Shown here in pieces: positions 12,587 to 22,732 of a stretch of 64,000 nt of DNA; within the stretch, counting starts at the first letter, position 1; every line of letters starts with the position of its first letter. This DNA is from Molossus alvarezi (lineage: Eukaryota > Chordata > Mammalia > Chiroptera > Molossidae). The notes below the pieces were generated by a model that was not told the DNA's origin, did no database searches, and was given only the letters and a program-made list of their open reading frames with translations. The stretch covers positions 97,330,591-97,394,590 of the forward strand of contig CM073890.1 of assembly GCA_037176705.1 (NCBI GenBank), in the 5' to 3' direction. The translations under genes were made by a program, and so were the position numbers.

Positions 12587-12835
12587 GCCCTGGCCGGTTT
12601 GGCTCAGCGGTTAGAGCGTTGGCCTGCGGTCTTGAGAGACCCGGGTTCGGTTCCCGCTAAGGGCACGTACCTCGGTTGCAGTTTGTCCCCGGCCCTGGTC
12701 GGTTGTGTGGGTGGCAGCCACTCGATGTGTTCCTTTCACATCGATGTTTCTCTCTCTCTCTCTGTTCCTCTCTCTCCCCCCACTCTACCTGAACAAAAAA
12801 TGGAAAAATGTCCTCGGGTGAGGAAAAAAAAAAAA
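12587..12835 (+). mobile_element. VES SINE (GGCCTGCGG-type), plus strand
   Basis: Near-intact copy. It has the head GCCCTGGCCGGTTTGGCTCA, A box TGGCTCAGCGGTTAGAGC and B box GGTTCGGTTCC. The tail CCTCGGGTGAGG is followed by A18. Flanking duplication AAAAAAGGGTGAGGCCAG at 12570-12587 and 12836-12853 (ends ambiguous because of A-runs and the leading G). This is one of the best-preserved VES copies here, with both Pol III boxes in place. Confidence 0.95.
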
Positions 12836-12853
12836 AAAAAAGGGTGAGGCCAG

Positions 12854-14190
12854 GTTTCTTGCATCTATTACAATTACTCTTCTTTCCATCACATTGCACT
12901 TCTTTATGGGAAACATATCTCAAAGGAATTGCACAATAGATTTCATGTTTCAGTAGCGGACAGAGAGGCATGTAGCCCCTTGAACAGCTGTATCTCTCAT
13001 TGCCATTGTTCCCTTTCCTGTCCAGTTCTCCTCTCCTTGCATATGTATACAAATACCACTAAACAGGCTGAAAATGTCAAGTCGTGCAAAGGTTTGTTTT
13101 AAAAGCTGAACATTTCAATGAGAGGTTTCCCTGAAATAAGAAACTAAGTGCAATTTTCATGAACTGCCAATAAAGATCTGATAATGTTATTCCCGCTGCT
13201 TGCAGTCAGAGGAAGAGCAGCCCGACTCTGCCACTGCATAAAGCATCCCCCTGGGACCGAGGGAGATGCTCAAAGAATGGAAAATGGGAAATTCGTGACT
13301 CTTCCTGCCCAACAGTTCAGTCCAGAGCAAACCTCAGTCGTGATTTCCTAATAGCAGCCTCTCATGAAAACAAGATACATTTCACTGCAAAGATAATGCT
13401 TTCATTACACTCAAAATGGTGTGTTTTGCATAAGACAGTTTATTAAACTGACAAAATTTGTCACTGAGAACAATGTTTTATGCAGATAGGACTTGGTTAG
13501 TAGGATTTCTCTACTGGGAACTGACACAGAACCGTAATGTAGAGCCCATAACTGATCATAATGCAAGGTACAAAGTATCAAGCTAGGTCCCCTGGCAGGA
13601 AAATAATACCTTTTAATTGAAAAACAAAAACAAAAACAAACAAATACAAGGATGCTCCTAGAAGCATCTCAACACTGTTTTCTTTCTTGCTGTCTGGTCT
13701 GTGTTTAGTATGGAAGAAGTTGGAAAGGTAAACTAAGGGTCAATTAGCTTAGACATAATCAATAATAATCAATGGGATTCCTAGGGTTAAGGTAACAGTT
13801 GCTGCAAGATACACAAACTGGGAAAGCTTGATGTTCAAACAATTTAACATTTATCTCAAATCATTCTTATTTTTTTCTTAATTATCTCACCTTGAATCAT
13901 AAGTCACGGTACAAAAAAAAAACCCTGAATGGTGGATTAATGTTGATTAATAATGTTTAAATAATTAAACAGCTACAGCAGTGCTTTTCAACTGTGAGTG
14001 GTTACTCCCCGCCCACCACCTCCACCCCAGTACACTTGGCAATCTCATGCTAATATGTGGCCTGAGCAGGAGGGGCGGGACAACTGTTCCAAAAAGCTTA
14101 GCAAGACCTCTGACCAATAGACGCCCTTCATGGAAGCAATGGATGCAACTACCTCAATCAAATTTTCTCTTTGTAAGAAGGATAAACCCT
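12854..14190. other. Unassigned; AAAAC-type short repeat
   Basis: No gene recognised. A short (CAAAA)n/(CAAA)n run lies at 13620-13646. 13978-14060 ('gtgcttttcaactgtgagtgg ... tacacttggcaat') may be a worn hAT-type MITE but is too short to name. Confidence 0.35.
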
Positions 14191-14192
14191 AC

Positions 14193-14225
<33 letters not shown>

Positions 14226-14235
14226 GAAAGAAAGA
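14191..14235. repeat. (AAAAG)n / (AAAG)n microsatellite
   Basis: A14 followed by GAAAA and GAAA units, immediately upstream of a minus-strand VES. Confidence 0.9.
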
Positions 14236-14245
14236 TATGCTTCTT

Positions 14246-14467
14246 TTTCTTTTTTATAATCCTCACCCAAGGATATTTTTTATTTATCATAGGTAGAGTA
14301 GAGGGGAGGGAGGGAGAGAGAGAGAGGGAAACATCAACCGACATGAGAAGGACACATCGACTGGTTGCCTCCCTGCAACTGAAGTATGTGCCCTTGACTG
14401 GAATCGAACCTGAGACATTTTGGTACATGGGCTATTGCTTTAACTACTGAGCCAAACCAGCCAGGGC
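14246..14467 (-). mobile_element. VES SINE (GGCCTGCGG-type), minus strand
   Basis: On the plus strand it reads T-run, CCTCACCCAAGGATAT, GA-rich body, B box complement (GGAATCGAACC) and A box complement (GAGCCAAACCAGCCAGGGC). Imperfect duplication GATATGCTTCTT (14234-14245) versus AGTATGTTTCTT (14468-14479), 10 of 12 matching. The space between A and B boxes is diverged. Confidence 0.92.
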
Positions 14468-14556
14468 AGTATGTTTCTTAGGCTTTAAGTATTGTCTTTG
14501 GTCATAATAAGCTATTTCTAAAGTCATAGATGAATCCCAGGAATGCTAAAAATTTT

Positions 14557-14796
14557 TTTTTATCCTCACCCAAGGATATTTTTTCCATTTATCTTCAGGT
14601 AAAGAGAGAGGGAGAGAAAGGGAGAGAGAGAAAAACATTGATGTGAAAGGGACACATCAACTGGTTTCCTCCCACATGACCCTGACCAGGGCCAGGGACA
14701 AACCACAACCGAGGTACGTGCCCTTGACCAGAATTGAACCTGGGACTCATTGGTCAGTGGGCCGATGCTTTACCACTGAGCCAAACCGGCCAGGGC
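14557..14796 (-). mobile_element. VES SINE (GGCCTGCGG-type), minus strand
   Basis: Full-length minus-strand copy with the CCTCACCCAAGGATAT tail signature and A box complement at the right end (GAGCCAAACCGGCCAGGGC). Duplication GAATGCTAAAAATTTT (14541-14556) versus GAATCCTAAAACTTTT (14799-14814), 14 of 16 matching. It lies only 90 bp from the preceding VES in the same orientation. Confidence 0.93.
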
Positions 14797-14814
14797 AAGA
14801 ATCCTAAAACTTTT

Positions 14815-15499
14815 GTAAATCTGCAGACCATCAGAAAAATCCCATGCTACCTCACATTTGTGTGTGTGTTTTTTTAATGAAGCTTAATCATGGAAGGTGT
14901 TTAGCTCCTTATTGTAACTCTTTTAACACTTTTTTTCTGTGAATTGAATATGTGAAACTCAATTTGAGAACTGGAATCTACATCAGTCTTTTTCTCTGTT
15001 AAACAATTCTGGGACTAAACATTTTTCTGGACCATCTTAAAAATTCTGTCCATCGCCATAAGACACAACACTCCTTAGGGATCCTAGTTAAAATAATCTC
15101 AGGATGACATATTTTCTTGAGTTATATAGGTAGTCACCACGTTTAACCCCTATTTGACCCGCTTCAGAGAGAAAGAGGTAACTTCCCAGTTCCAACCTTC
15201 ATTCAACGATCACTTGAGCTTTTATTTAGGCATGAGTCATGAATTCCAGGAGCTATAAATAAAGCTTTTTATGTAGCCCTTTCAAAGCTTCTCTCAGTAT
15301 ACCTGAGGCGAGAACTTCCCAGGACATGGCCCAAGTCTTCCCTTCTGTGGAACTGAGATTCTTAACATGTTGCTGATATTCTCAAACTCCTTTCACAAAA
15401 AGGAGACTGTCTCTGATGAAAAAGTCTATAAGGAGAATTTAATTCAGGAAATGTTTCTTTGATGAAATGTCTTCCAGTGGAGAGCTGACGATGAACAGG
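14815..15499. other. Unassigned sequence
   Basis: No gene or repeat recognised. Confidence 0.45.
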
Positions 15500-15870
15500 T
15501 GTTGGATGAGTCAAGAAAGTGGTGGTGAGCATGTCAGGTAAAAATGAAGTCTCAAAAGGAGGAACAGCTCGGTACCCATGAGAACCCAGAAGGCCAGGCG
15601 CTGTGGTGCAGGGAGCACAGAGGGAGCCTGTCCGCTGGAGAGGCTGGAAGGAACAGGGGTCAGATCATAAGAGCCATGAGAGCCAGGTTGAGGATTTACA
15701 TTGTATTCTTAGTTCAACAAGATGCCGTTTAGTAGTTAAGGGTTTCGGTAGAATGATAGGAACAATATTTTTAAAGAATCAGTTTGATTTCAATGTGTAA
15801 AATAGATTAGAGTGAAGAGTAGAAGCCAGAAGTCCAATAAAGGGCTTGTTATAATAGTTCAGATGAGAGT
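15500..15870 (-). mobile_element. L2-like LINE, antisense
   Basis: The plus strand shows 'cagatcataagagccatgagagcc', 'gtagttaagggtttcggtagaatgatagg', 'aaaatagattagagtgaagagtagaagccagaagtcc' and 'ataatagttcagatgagagt'. This is the antisense of the L2 3' region in consensus order. Strongly decayed. The 62- and 65-codon frames inside it are not genes. Confidence 0.6.
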
Positions 15871-15884
15871 CCAAACTGATATAT

Positions 15885-15972
15885 CTTTATGAGGGTAGGG
15901 CTTTGCCATCCTTGTGCCTAGCACAATAAAATACATTAGAATAATGAATTAATAAATTAATAAAGGAATAAA
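15885..15972 (+). mobile_element. L2 3' tail, sense
   Basis: 'atgagggtagggctttgccatccttgtgcctagcacaataaaatacattagaataatgaatt' resembles the extreme 3' end of L2 (gtgcctagcaca ... aataaa ... gaatgaat). It lies head-to-head with the antisense L2 piece before it. Confidence 0.45.
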
Positions 15973-16010
15973 TTTTGCTGGCCTGAAATTCTATTGAGCC
16001 ATTTTTATAA

Positions 16011-16230
16011 AAATTAAAAAAAAAATTTTAAATTGATTTTAGAGAGAGAGGAAGGGAGAAGAAGAGAGAGATAGAAATACTAATAAGAGAGAACATCGAC
16101 TGGCCACCTTCTGCAACACCCCCACTGGGGATTTGGCCCAGAACCTGGGCATTTGCCCTGACTGGGAATAAAACTGGAGACCTCTTGGTGCATGGGTCAG
16201 TGCTCAACCAATGAACCACACAGGCTGGGC
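16011..16230 (-). mobile_element. VES SINE (GTTGAGCAC-type), minus strand
   Basis: Older VES type: the A-rich end is followed by TTGATTTTAGAGAGAG, and the head complement contains CTCTTGGTGCATGGGTCAGT. Flanked by CATTTTTATAA at 16000-16010 and 16230-16240 (11 bp, perfect; the C is shared with the element edge). Confidence 0.93.
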
Positions 16231-16363
16231 ATTTTTATAAGTTTAATATGAACACCAAAGTTTCATAGCCACATATCTTTAATATAGTTTAGAAGCTCAT
16301 CATCAGCATATCAACCTACAGAATTTTTATAGATTACCATATATATTTATTGCCATATATTTT

Positions 16364-16604
16364 TTTAGCCTCACCCAAGGATATTTTTCCATTGGTTTCT
16401 AGATAGACTGGAAGGGTCGGAGGGAGAGAGAGAGAGAGAAACATCAATGTGAGAGAGACACATAGACTTGTTGCCTCTCACACAACCCTGACCAGGGCTG
16501 GGGATTGAACCCACAACTCAGGTACGTGCCTTGACCAGAATTGAACCCATGACTCTTTGGTCTGAGGGCAGATGTTCTAACTGATGAGCCAAATCGGCCA
16601 GGGC
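16364..16604 (-). mobile_element. VES SINE (GGCCTGCGG-type), minus strand
   Basis: Carries the CCTCACCCAAGGATAT tail signature, GA-rich body and GAGCCAAATCGGCCAGGGC head complement. Duplication TGCCATATATTTT (16351-16363) versus TGCCATAAATTTT (16605-16617), 12 of 13 matching. Confidence 0.93.
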
Positions 16605-16749
16605 TGCCATAAATTTTATTTTTTGGATTTAACGATTGCAAATTCAATGGTATGTTAATAAAAGAATTTTAGTACCAGAATAGTTTTAGAATTGAAATTG
16701 TCTTAGATTGAGGAGTGAATTTGTGGTAAGGATACTAGAACAGAAAAAG

Positions 16750-17418
16750 AATCCCAAAACTGTAAAACTCCTAGAAGAAAACAGGAAAACAGCATCTTGA
16801 TTGGCATTGGCAAGAATTTCTTGGATATGACACCAGAAACACAGCATGAAATAAAAAATATACAAAATGTCCCAAGTGGAAATGAGGTCCTTTCATGGAG
16901 TCACAAAGGAAAGCACTGCAGGGACTCATGTATGGGAGGACAAGGTGTAGTGGTAAGGTTTACTGTTGTCATAAATCTTAAACAGTAAGAGTTCATAGAA
17001 ATGTTCTTTGTGAAAAGGTCTTCATTTGTACAATGCAGCTATAAAAAAGAAGGATCTCTTACCCTTTGAGACAGCATAGAGGAGCCTGGAGAGTATTATG
17101 TAAGTGAAATAAGCCAATCAGAGAGAGACAAGTATCACATGATCTCACTTATATGTGGAATCTAATGAACAAAATAAATTGATGAACAAAATTGATCCAC
17201 AGACATGGAAGCATGGAACAGACTGACAAATCTCAGAGAAAAGGGTGGGGGAGGGTAGGAAGAGATTAACCGAAGAACTTATATGCACAACCCATGGACA
17301 TAGACAATAGTGCAGTGAAGGCCCGGGGTGGGTGGGAATGGGGTGGGGGGAGTCAATGGGGAAAAAGGGGGGACATCTGCAATACTTTCAACAATAAAGG
17401 TAAATTAAAAAAAAAAAG
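16750..17418 (+). mobile_element. L1 fragment: ORF2 3' part and 3' UTR
   Basis: 16750-16850 resembles the late ORF2 region ('aactgtaaaactcctagaagaaaac ... tcttggatatgacacc'). 16860-17030 is unclear. 17030-17418 is the end of ORF2 and the 3' UTR ('ggatctcttaccctttgagac', 'cacatgatctcacttatatgtgg', G-rich tracts at 17243-17262 and 17320-17375, 'atctgcaatactttcaacaataaagg') with a terminal A run. No intact frame remains. Confidence 0.75.
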
Positions 17419-17419
17419 A

Positions 17420-18179
17420 TCTTCCCTACATAGCAACGTTTCTATCTTTCTATCTCTATTTATATAGTTCAAATAAGATCTAAATTGTATCCTGAATTTT
17501 TTTTAAAAAGCATATTATTTAATATTCCAGAGAAGTCATTCTTAAATCTTCCTGTTTTATTACCCATTAATCCTTTGATCAGATATACTGAATCCTATAC
17601 AAACTAAAAGCTACATTTTGTAAATACACAAGTTTTAGTTGTAAATATTTGACTGTTTTATTATTTATAATAAATTAAAAGGACACAGAAATTTATTTTA
17701 GAAAAATTTTGATGCTCTATATTCAAAACACAAATTTAAGTAATTCCTTTAGTGTGGAAAAAAAATGATAATAGCATTAAGGAACACATTTTACTGCTCA
17801 AATGATTGAAAAGGCACATGTTTTTCCTAAAATTACTTTGGTCCCATTGTACACACCCATAGGTGATGTGGGAAAGGGAAGAAACACAGAATGTAGTCTT
17901 GGATACTAAGTCATCAGGGAGCATTGTAGCACAGGCTCTGTCTGCGTGTGCGGGGCCCTCCATAACCATGGTCGACGGTAAGGCCCTGGCAGGTGGGATC
18001 AGCTGCAAATAGCACTTTTACTTTCAACAAGATGGCTTAGGGGTTGAGAGATAATATATATATACATACATATTTAGAAATTTTATAGAAACGATGAGGA
18101 ATGAGGTCTTCCCAAAATATGATTCTTTTTCCCTTTGGCCATCTAAATCCCACTGGTTAAAAAACAGAATCCTATTCAG
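17420..18179. other. Unassigned sequence
   Basis: No gene recognised. A minus-strand frame of 90 codons (17736-18008) has no domain I know. Confidence 0.4.
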
Positions 18180-18888
18180 CAAATATGTTTCTTGGTATTT
18201 ACCCAAAGGAGCTGAGTACTTATGTCCACATGAAAACTTGCATACAGATGTTTATAGCAGCTTTATTCATAACTGCAAAACTTGGAGACAACCAAGATGC
18301 CCTTTAGTAGGTGAATGGGTAAATAAACTGTGGTTCATCCATACCATGGAATATTATTCAGTGTTAAACTGAGATGCATTATCAAGTTATGAAAAGACAT
18401 GAAGGAGACTTAAATGCACATTAATAAGAGAAAGAAGCCATTTGAAAATTCTACATACTGTATGACTCAAACTATATGACACTTTAGAAAAGGTAAAAAT
18501 GAGACAAAAAAAATCAGTGGTTGTCAAGGGTTAGGGGGTAGGAAGGGATGAATAGGTCGAGCACAGAAGACTTTTAGGATAGCGTATGTAAGTACTCTGT
18601 ATAGTACAATAAGGAGAGGTACCTGTAATTTTACATTTGTCCAAACCCATGGAATGTATACCAAGAATGAACTGTAATGAGAATTACTAACTTTGCGTGA
18701 TGATGATATGTCAACATAGGTTCATCGACTGTGACAAATGTACCCCTCTGTAAAATACGTTGATAATCGGGGAACTACGCATGTGTGGGGTCAAGGGCTA
18801 TATGGGGTCTCTGTACCTTCTGCTGAAGTTTGCTATAAATCTGAAAACTGCGCTAGAAAATAAAGTTCATGAAAATAAAGCACCCCGA
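18180..18888 (+). mobile_element. Old L1 (L1MA/L1MB-type) 3' end
   Basis: Sense L1 from late ORF2 ('tatttacccaaaggagctgagtacttatgtccac', 'tttatagcagctttattcataactgc', 'gaatattattcagtg') through a long 3' UTR. It ends 'gggtctctgtaccttctgctgaagtttgctataaatctgaaaactgcgctagaaaataaag', which is the ending of the older mammalian L1MA/MB groups. The 92-codon frame at its start is a fragment of the ORF2 C-terminus. Confidence 0.8.
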
Positions 18889-19409
18889 ATCCTACAAAAT
18901 TAATGCTTAGTGCTCTTCTCTGCAATCTAGAAGCTGTTTTCAAGAAAGCACTAGATGCAATTTCCCTTGTAGATAGGCCACAGACACCAATAAATTATCT
19001 GGTGCAGTTTTGAATTATTTGTTCTTTTGAGGTACCATTAGCTGTCCCTTCTGTTTATATATGAGAACAAATAAAGTATGGTTAATTATAATGTTTTGAG
19101 AAATAATAAATGGTGTTGAAACTAGTTCCCTTTCTGTTTGTTATTCTAATACAAAGTACTCCGTCTTCTGGCAAAAGGATAAGTCATTAACAAAACAGAA
19201 GTTGGTAGTAGAAGGATACATTCAAGTAGTCTGTAAGCAACGGGAACCAGCCTTCATTCTGAAATAGGCTCTGAGTTTTGAAATCTGAGTCCTGAAGGAA
19301 AACTAGATATGTGGCATTGGTCATGTTGTTTCTTACTGTTTAAAATACAGATGTTGAAGATCAACATTTTGAGGGGGGAATATAACACAGAATTCATACT
19401 TAGCAAGTT

Positions 19410-19659
19410 TTTTTTTCTTTTTATTGAATCCTTACCCAAGGATATATTTTTATTAATTTTAGAGAGAAAGGAAGGGGGAGAGAGAGAGAGAGGGAGAGAA
19501 ACATCAATGTGGGAGAAACACCTACAGGTTGCCTCCCATGTGTGTCCAAACTGGGGACTGAACACACAACCTAGGTTTGTGCTCTGACAGGGAATCAAAC
19601 CTGCAAACTTTTTGGTGTACAGAATGATGCTCCAACCAACTGAGCTATCCGGCCAGGGC
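19410..19659 (-). mobile_element. VES SINE (GGCCTGCGG-type), minus strand
   Basis: Diverged copy with a CCTTACCCAAGGATAT tail signature and GAGCTATCCGGCCAGGGC head complement. Short duplication GCAAGTT at 19403-19409 and 19658-19664. A minus-strand frame of 158 codons runs through it and is incidental. Confidence 0.9.
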
Positions 19660-19994
19660 AAGTTAGAATGTTTTCTTTCCACCTTGTCTTCTCTGAGCTG
19701 CATGATAGAGAAGTGCACGTATTTGCTCATATCTAGATAAGAAGTATTATGAGCATGGAATACACATGGGAACTAAATATCATTCCCTTAAAAAAGAATA
19801 GAGCATGTTGGCTATGCAATCCTAAGTGTGTGATCAATTAAAACAAGATAATAAAATGTATGTTAACAATGAAAAGGTTATTAAAATTAGTTTAATCCAT
19901 TTATTAATAATCATTTAATCAATATGAACTAATATGATCATACTGATTGTAGACCAAAAATGATCCTTTGAGTATTAACTCTGAATCATTGTAG

Positions 19995-20115
19995 TCAGGT
20001 AGCTGATAGAATTAGACTCAAATATCAGGTCTGCTGCTAATGGATGTGTGACTGGGAAGGTTACCTCTGAATTGTGAGTGACTTCATCTGTAAAATAGGG
20101 ATGACATTGATGTTT
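19995..20115 (+). mobile_element. MIR SINE, plus strand
   Basis: 'attagactcaaatatcaggtctgctgctaatggatgtgtgactgggaaggttacctctgaa ... cttcatctgtaaaatagggatgacattgatg' follows the MIR consensus through its core and the CATCTGTAAAATGGGGATAA segment. Confidence 0.8.
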
Positions 20116-20774
20116 TTTCAGTGAGAATTTATATTTTACGTACTTTTTATTAATGAATTGCAGAATGGTATATACCTAAGTAAGAGTTAACATCAAGAAA
20201 AGTGTTGCATTAAGAAATGGCTCAAAAGTTTACTGTCAGACTACTAACCATCCTATGAAGAGGTATTAAGGAGAAGGGGGAAATGTGTCAAATTTGAAAA
20301 TCCTGATGGCAAAATTATAGTCAACATCTCCTGGCTTCCCCAAATGGACCAATTAGAGATCTTATTTGAGTAATAATGTTGACTCCATAACCCAATGTTC
20401 TACCATAACCCGACTGATAGACCCCAAAGTGCTTCTTCTAATCTGCTGTCACAATCCTAGTTCCTGGGTCAAAGCAGAGGTTCAACATTTACTGAATGAA
20501 TAAATGACCACACTATTTTCCCTATAGCTTTCTGAAACTTTAAGTACATATATTTAAATGTTCTGAAATATGATAAAATACACTGAGATTTCTAACAAAT
20601 TAAGTACAATAAAAAAAAACATATGAAGTCTTCTGAGAATTGATAGGGGAAGAGAACACATGATACAGGTAGTGTTATGGAGGGCAGGGGTCATGGAGCA
20701 GGCACAAAAAGTAAAAGCTGTTTGTGCCCATAATAATATACATATTATTTCTAAATTTTCTTTCAGTTAACCTT
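20116..20774. other. Mostly unassigned; possible MIR/L2 tail
   Basis: 'gaggttcaacatttactgaatgaataaatga' at 20478-20508 looks like a MIR/L2 3' tail. Otherwise nothing recognised. Confidence 0.35.
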
Positions 20775-20791
20775 GAAAATGAGTTTATTTA

Positions 20792-21004
20792 TTTAAAATA
20801 TTTTTTTCTTTATTGATTTTTAGAGAGAGAGGAAGGGAGAGGGAGAGAGAGATAGAAACATCGATGAGAGAGAACATCGATTGGCTGCCTCCTGCATGCC
20901 CCCCACTGGGGTTCTGGCTCACAATCTGGGCATGTGCCCTGACCAGGAATTGAACCAGTGACCTCTGGGTGCATTGGTCAACCACTGAGCCAAACTGGCC
21001 AGGC
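20792..21004 (-). mobile_element. VES SINE (GTTGAGCAC-type), minus strand
   Basis: T-rich start, TTGATTTTTAGAGAGAG, body with ACATCGATGAGAGAGAACATC, and head complement GAGCCAAACTGGCCAGGC. Perfect 17-bp duplication GAAAATGAGTTTATTTA at 20775-20791 and 21005-21021. Confidence 0.95.
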
Positions 21005-21021
21005 GAAAATGAGTTTATTTA

Positions 21022-22712
21022 AAAGAATAAAAAAAGCACAGTATACTATTAGATAGGTAACTGCATATATGTATAGCTATTCAGATCAGTGTAACTATTC
21101 ATCAGGGAACTGATTGGTCAAAACAGATGCTGACCACTGTGCCATACTGGTGTGCACTGGCCCAAAACAACCATGCATCTGGGATGATCCTTGATAGACC
21201 CCTAATCAATAGATAGATTACTCATATAAAATGCATTTCCATCTTCTACTGGTCATGGATGAAAAGATCATCTTGTTCCCCAGAGCTCTGTACCTTGCCA
21301 GATGAATAAGAAATAGATGTCGTGAATAATCAAGAATAAAAGCACTTAGGAATCTATCTGTATATTATTAGTCACTCATTCATTATGTATGAACTAAAAA
21401 TGCATTTTCCAAATAATAAAAATGAAAATAATAGAACCCAACAATGGGAAATTTGAATAAGAAACCGAAGTGTCATTTATCAAATGTTTGAAGGCAAAAT
21501 TAATCTAATGGAAATATGTATTTTGGTAGACAAATGTGACAGCCTAGAAAAATGTGTTTTATGTAGTTTTAAAGTAAAATTAAAAATGTTTTCAAGTCCA
21601 GCCAACTAACTTTCTTTGGTGAAACAGATGTGAAGATGTCATTCTATCTGTTCCCTGAAGTAATATTTACTCCATGAACTGATCGGTTCCTTAAGGCCTA
21701 TGGTAGGTTGAAGTGACTACCAGAGTCTCCTTATAATCACAGGGACTGCTCATTCAGACAGCTGCTACCAAACCAAAAGAGACTGCAAGGCAATTGCTCT
21801 TACAGCAGGCCTGACTCTTCTGTGCACTTCTCATCAGATTCCACAGAGCACATAATGCCAATTCTCAATTAGAGGAAAACAAAAGAAATACACTGGGCTT
21901 TCTTCTTTTAAGTCCTCTGACCGTTTATTGTACTTTTGTTCTCAAGACTTCGTCCGCTTAGCTGGGAATGACTGGCTTGACCACCTTATGCTCTGTTCTC
22001 CAAAGGCTTGCCTGCAAGCTTGCTCCAAAATACGTGATGCCCGGGGTCGGAAGCCTCAGTGAAGAACAACAACTTTCTCCTGGCTTGGTGTTTGACTTAC
22101 TGCTTTGCATAGGCAATCTGATACTCACAGTGAAGCCTCAGCTAACCCACACTGGGCCACATTAATCTTCGCTTTCTACTCAAATGTAGAGTTGAAAGCT
22201 CAGCCAATAAAATGACCACCTTTGCTAATCTTGTACGTGTGAGTAGTCAGTGTGTTTGAGAATGTTTGTCTTCGGCTAGTTTTTATAAGCATTATAAATC
22301 ATGACTGCGGTTGTAAATTAGCGAAAATAATTCAGTAGTTAGGGGACAAAATTTTTATACTATGTACCACATTTATGCAGACTTTGAAAAAACAACACAG
22401 TGTTCATTCAGTTGAACATTTTGGGTGGCATTTGAGATTCTATCCCAATCTATATAGTATAATTTGTAATGTTAGTTTTCTACCAAAATTAATCTTTCCC
22501 ATCTCTTTTTTCCTATGGGCACTTTCTCATGTCTCAAAGCTTTGTAGGCTGACTGGTAAAGTTGTTATTTGTTTATATGCCATTCTGAGCCCTGAACAGC
22601 GCGGGGGCAGGCCTATCCGGCGTACCATAGACCACATAGAGAGAGCAAGTTGCCATTTTTAAGTTGAATAATTTTGTATAAGACATCGGCTCAAAATAGA
22701 TTCCTCACAATT
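21022..22712. other. Unassigned sequence left of the L1 locus
   Basis: No gene or repeat recognised. It ends in the L1 target site, CAATT/AAAAAATTTACAAACC. Confidence 0.4.
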
Positions 22713-22732
22713 AAAAAATTTACAAACCAAAA
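22713..22732. repeat. Left target-site duplication of L1 copy A
   Basis: AAAAAATTTACAAACCAAAA, repeated exactly at 36883-36902. The preceding bases are TT, so the bottom strand reads 5'-TTTTTT/AA-3' at the nick. This is the preferred L1 endonuclease site. The pair brackets the whole 14.15-kb insertion. Confidence 0.9.

Noticed and set aside
12657..13052. 131-codon minus-strand frame
   Set aside because: Half of it is the complement of a VES SINE, and the rest is unique DNA without motifs.
17736..18008. 90-codon minus-strand frame as a retrocopy
   Set aside because: No similarity to a protein I know, and no poly(A) or target duplication around it.
19254..19730. 158-codon minus-strand frame
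   Set aside because: It runs through a VES SINE and its low-complexity body; no conserved protein.
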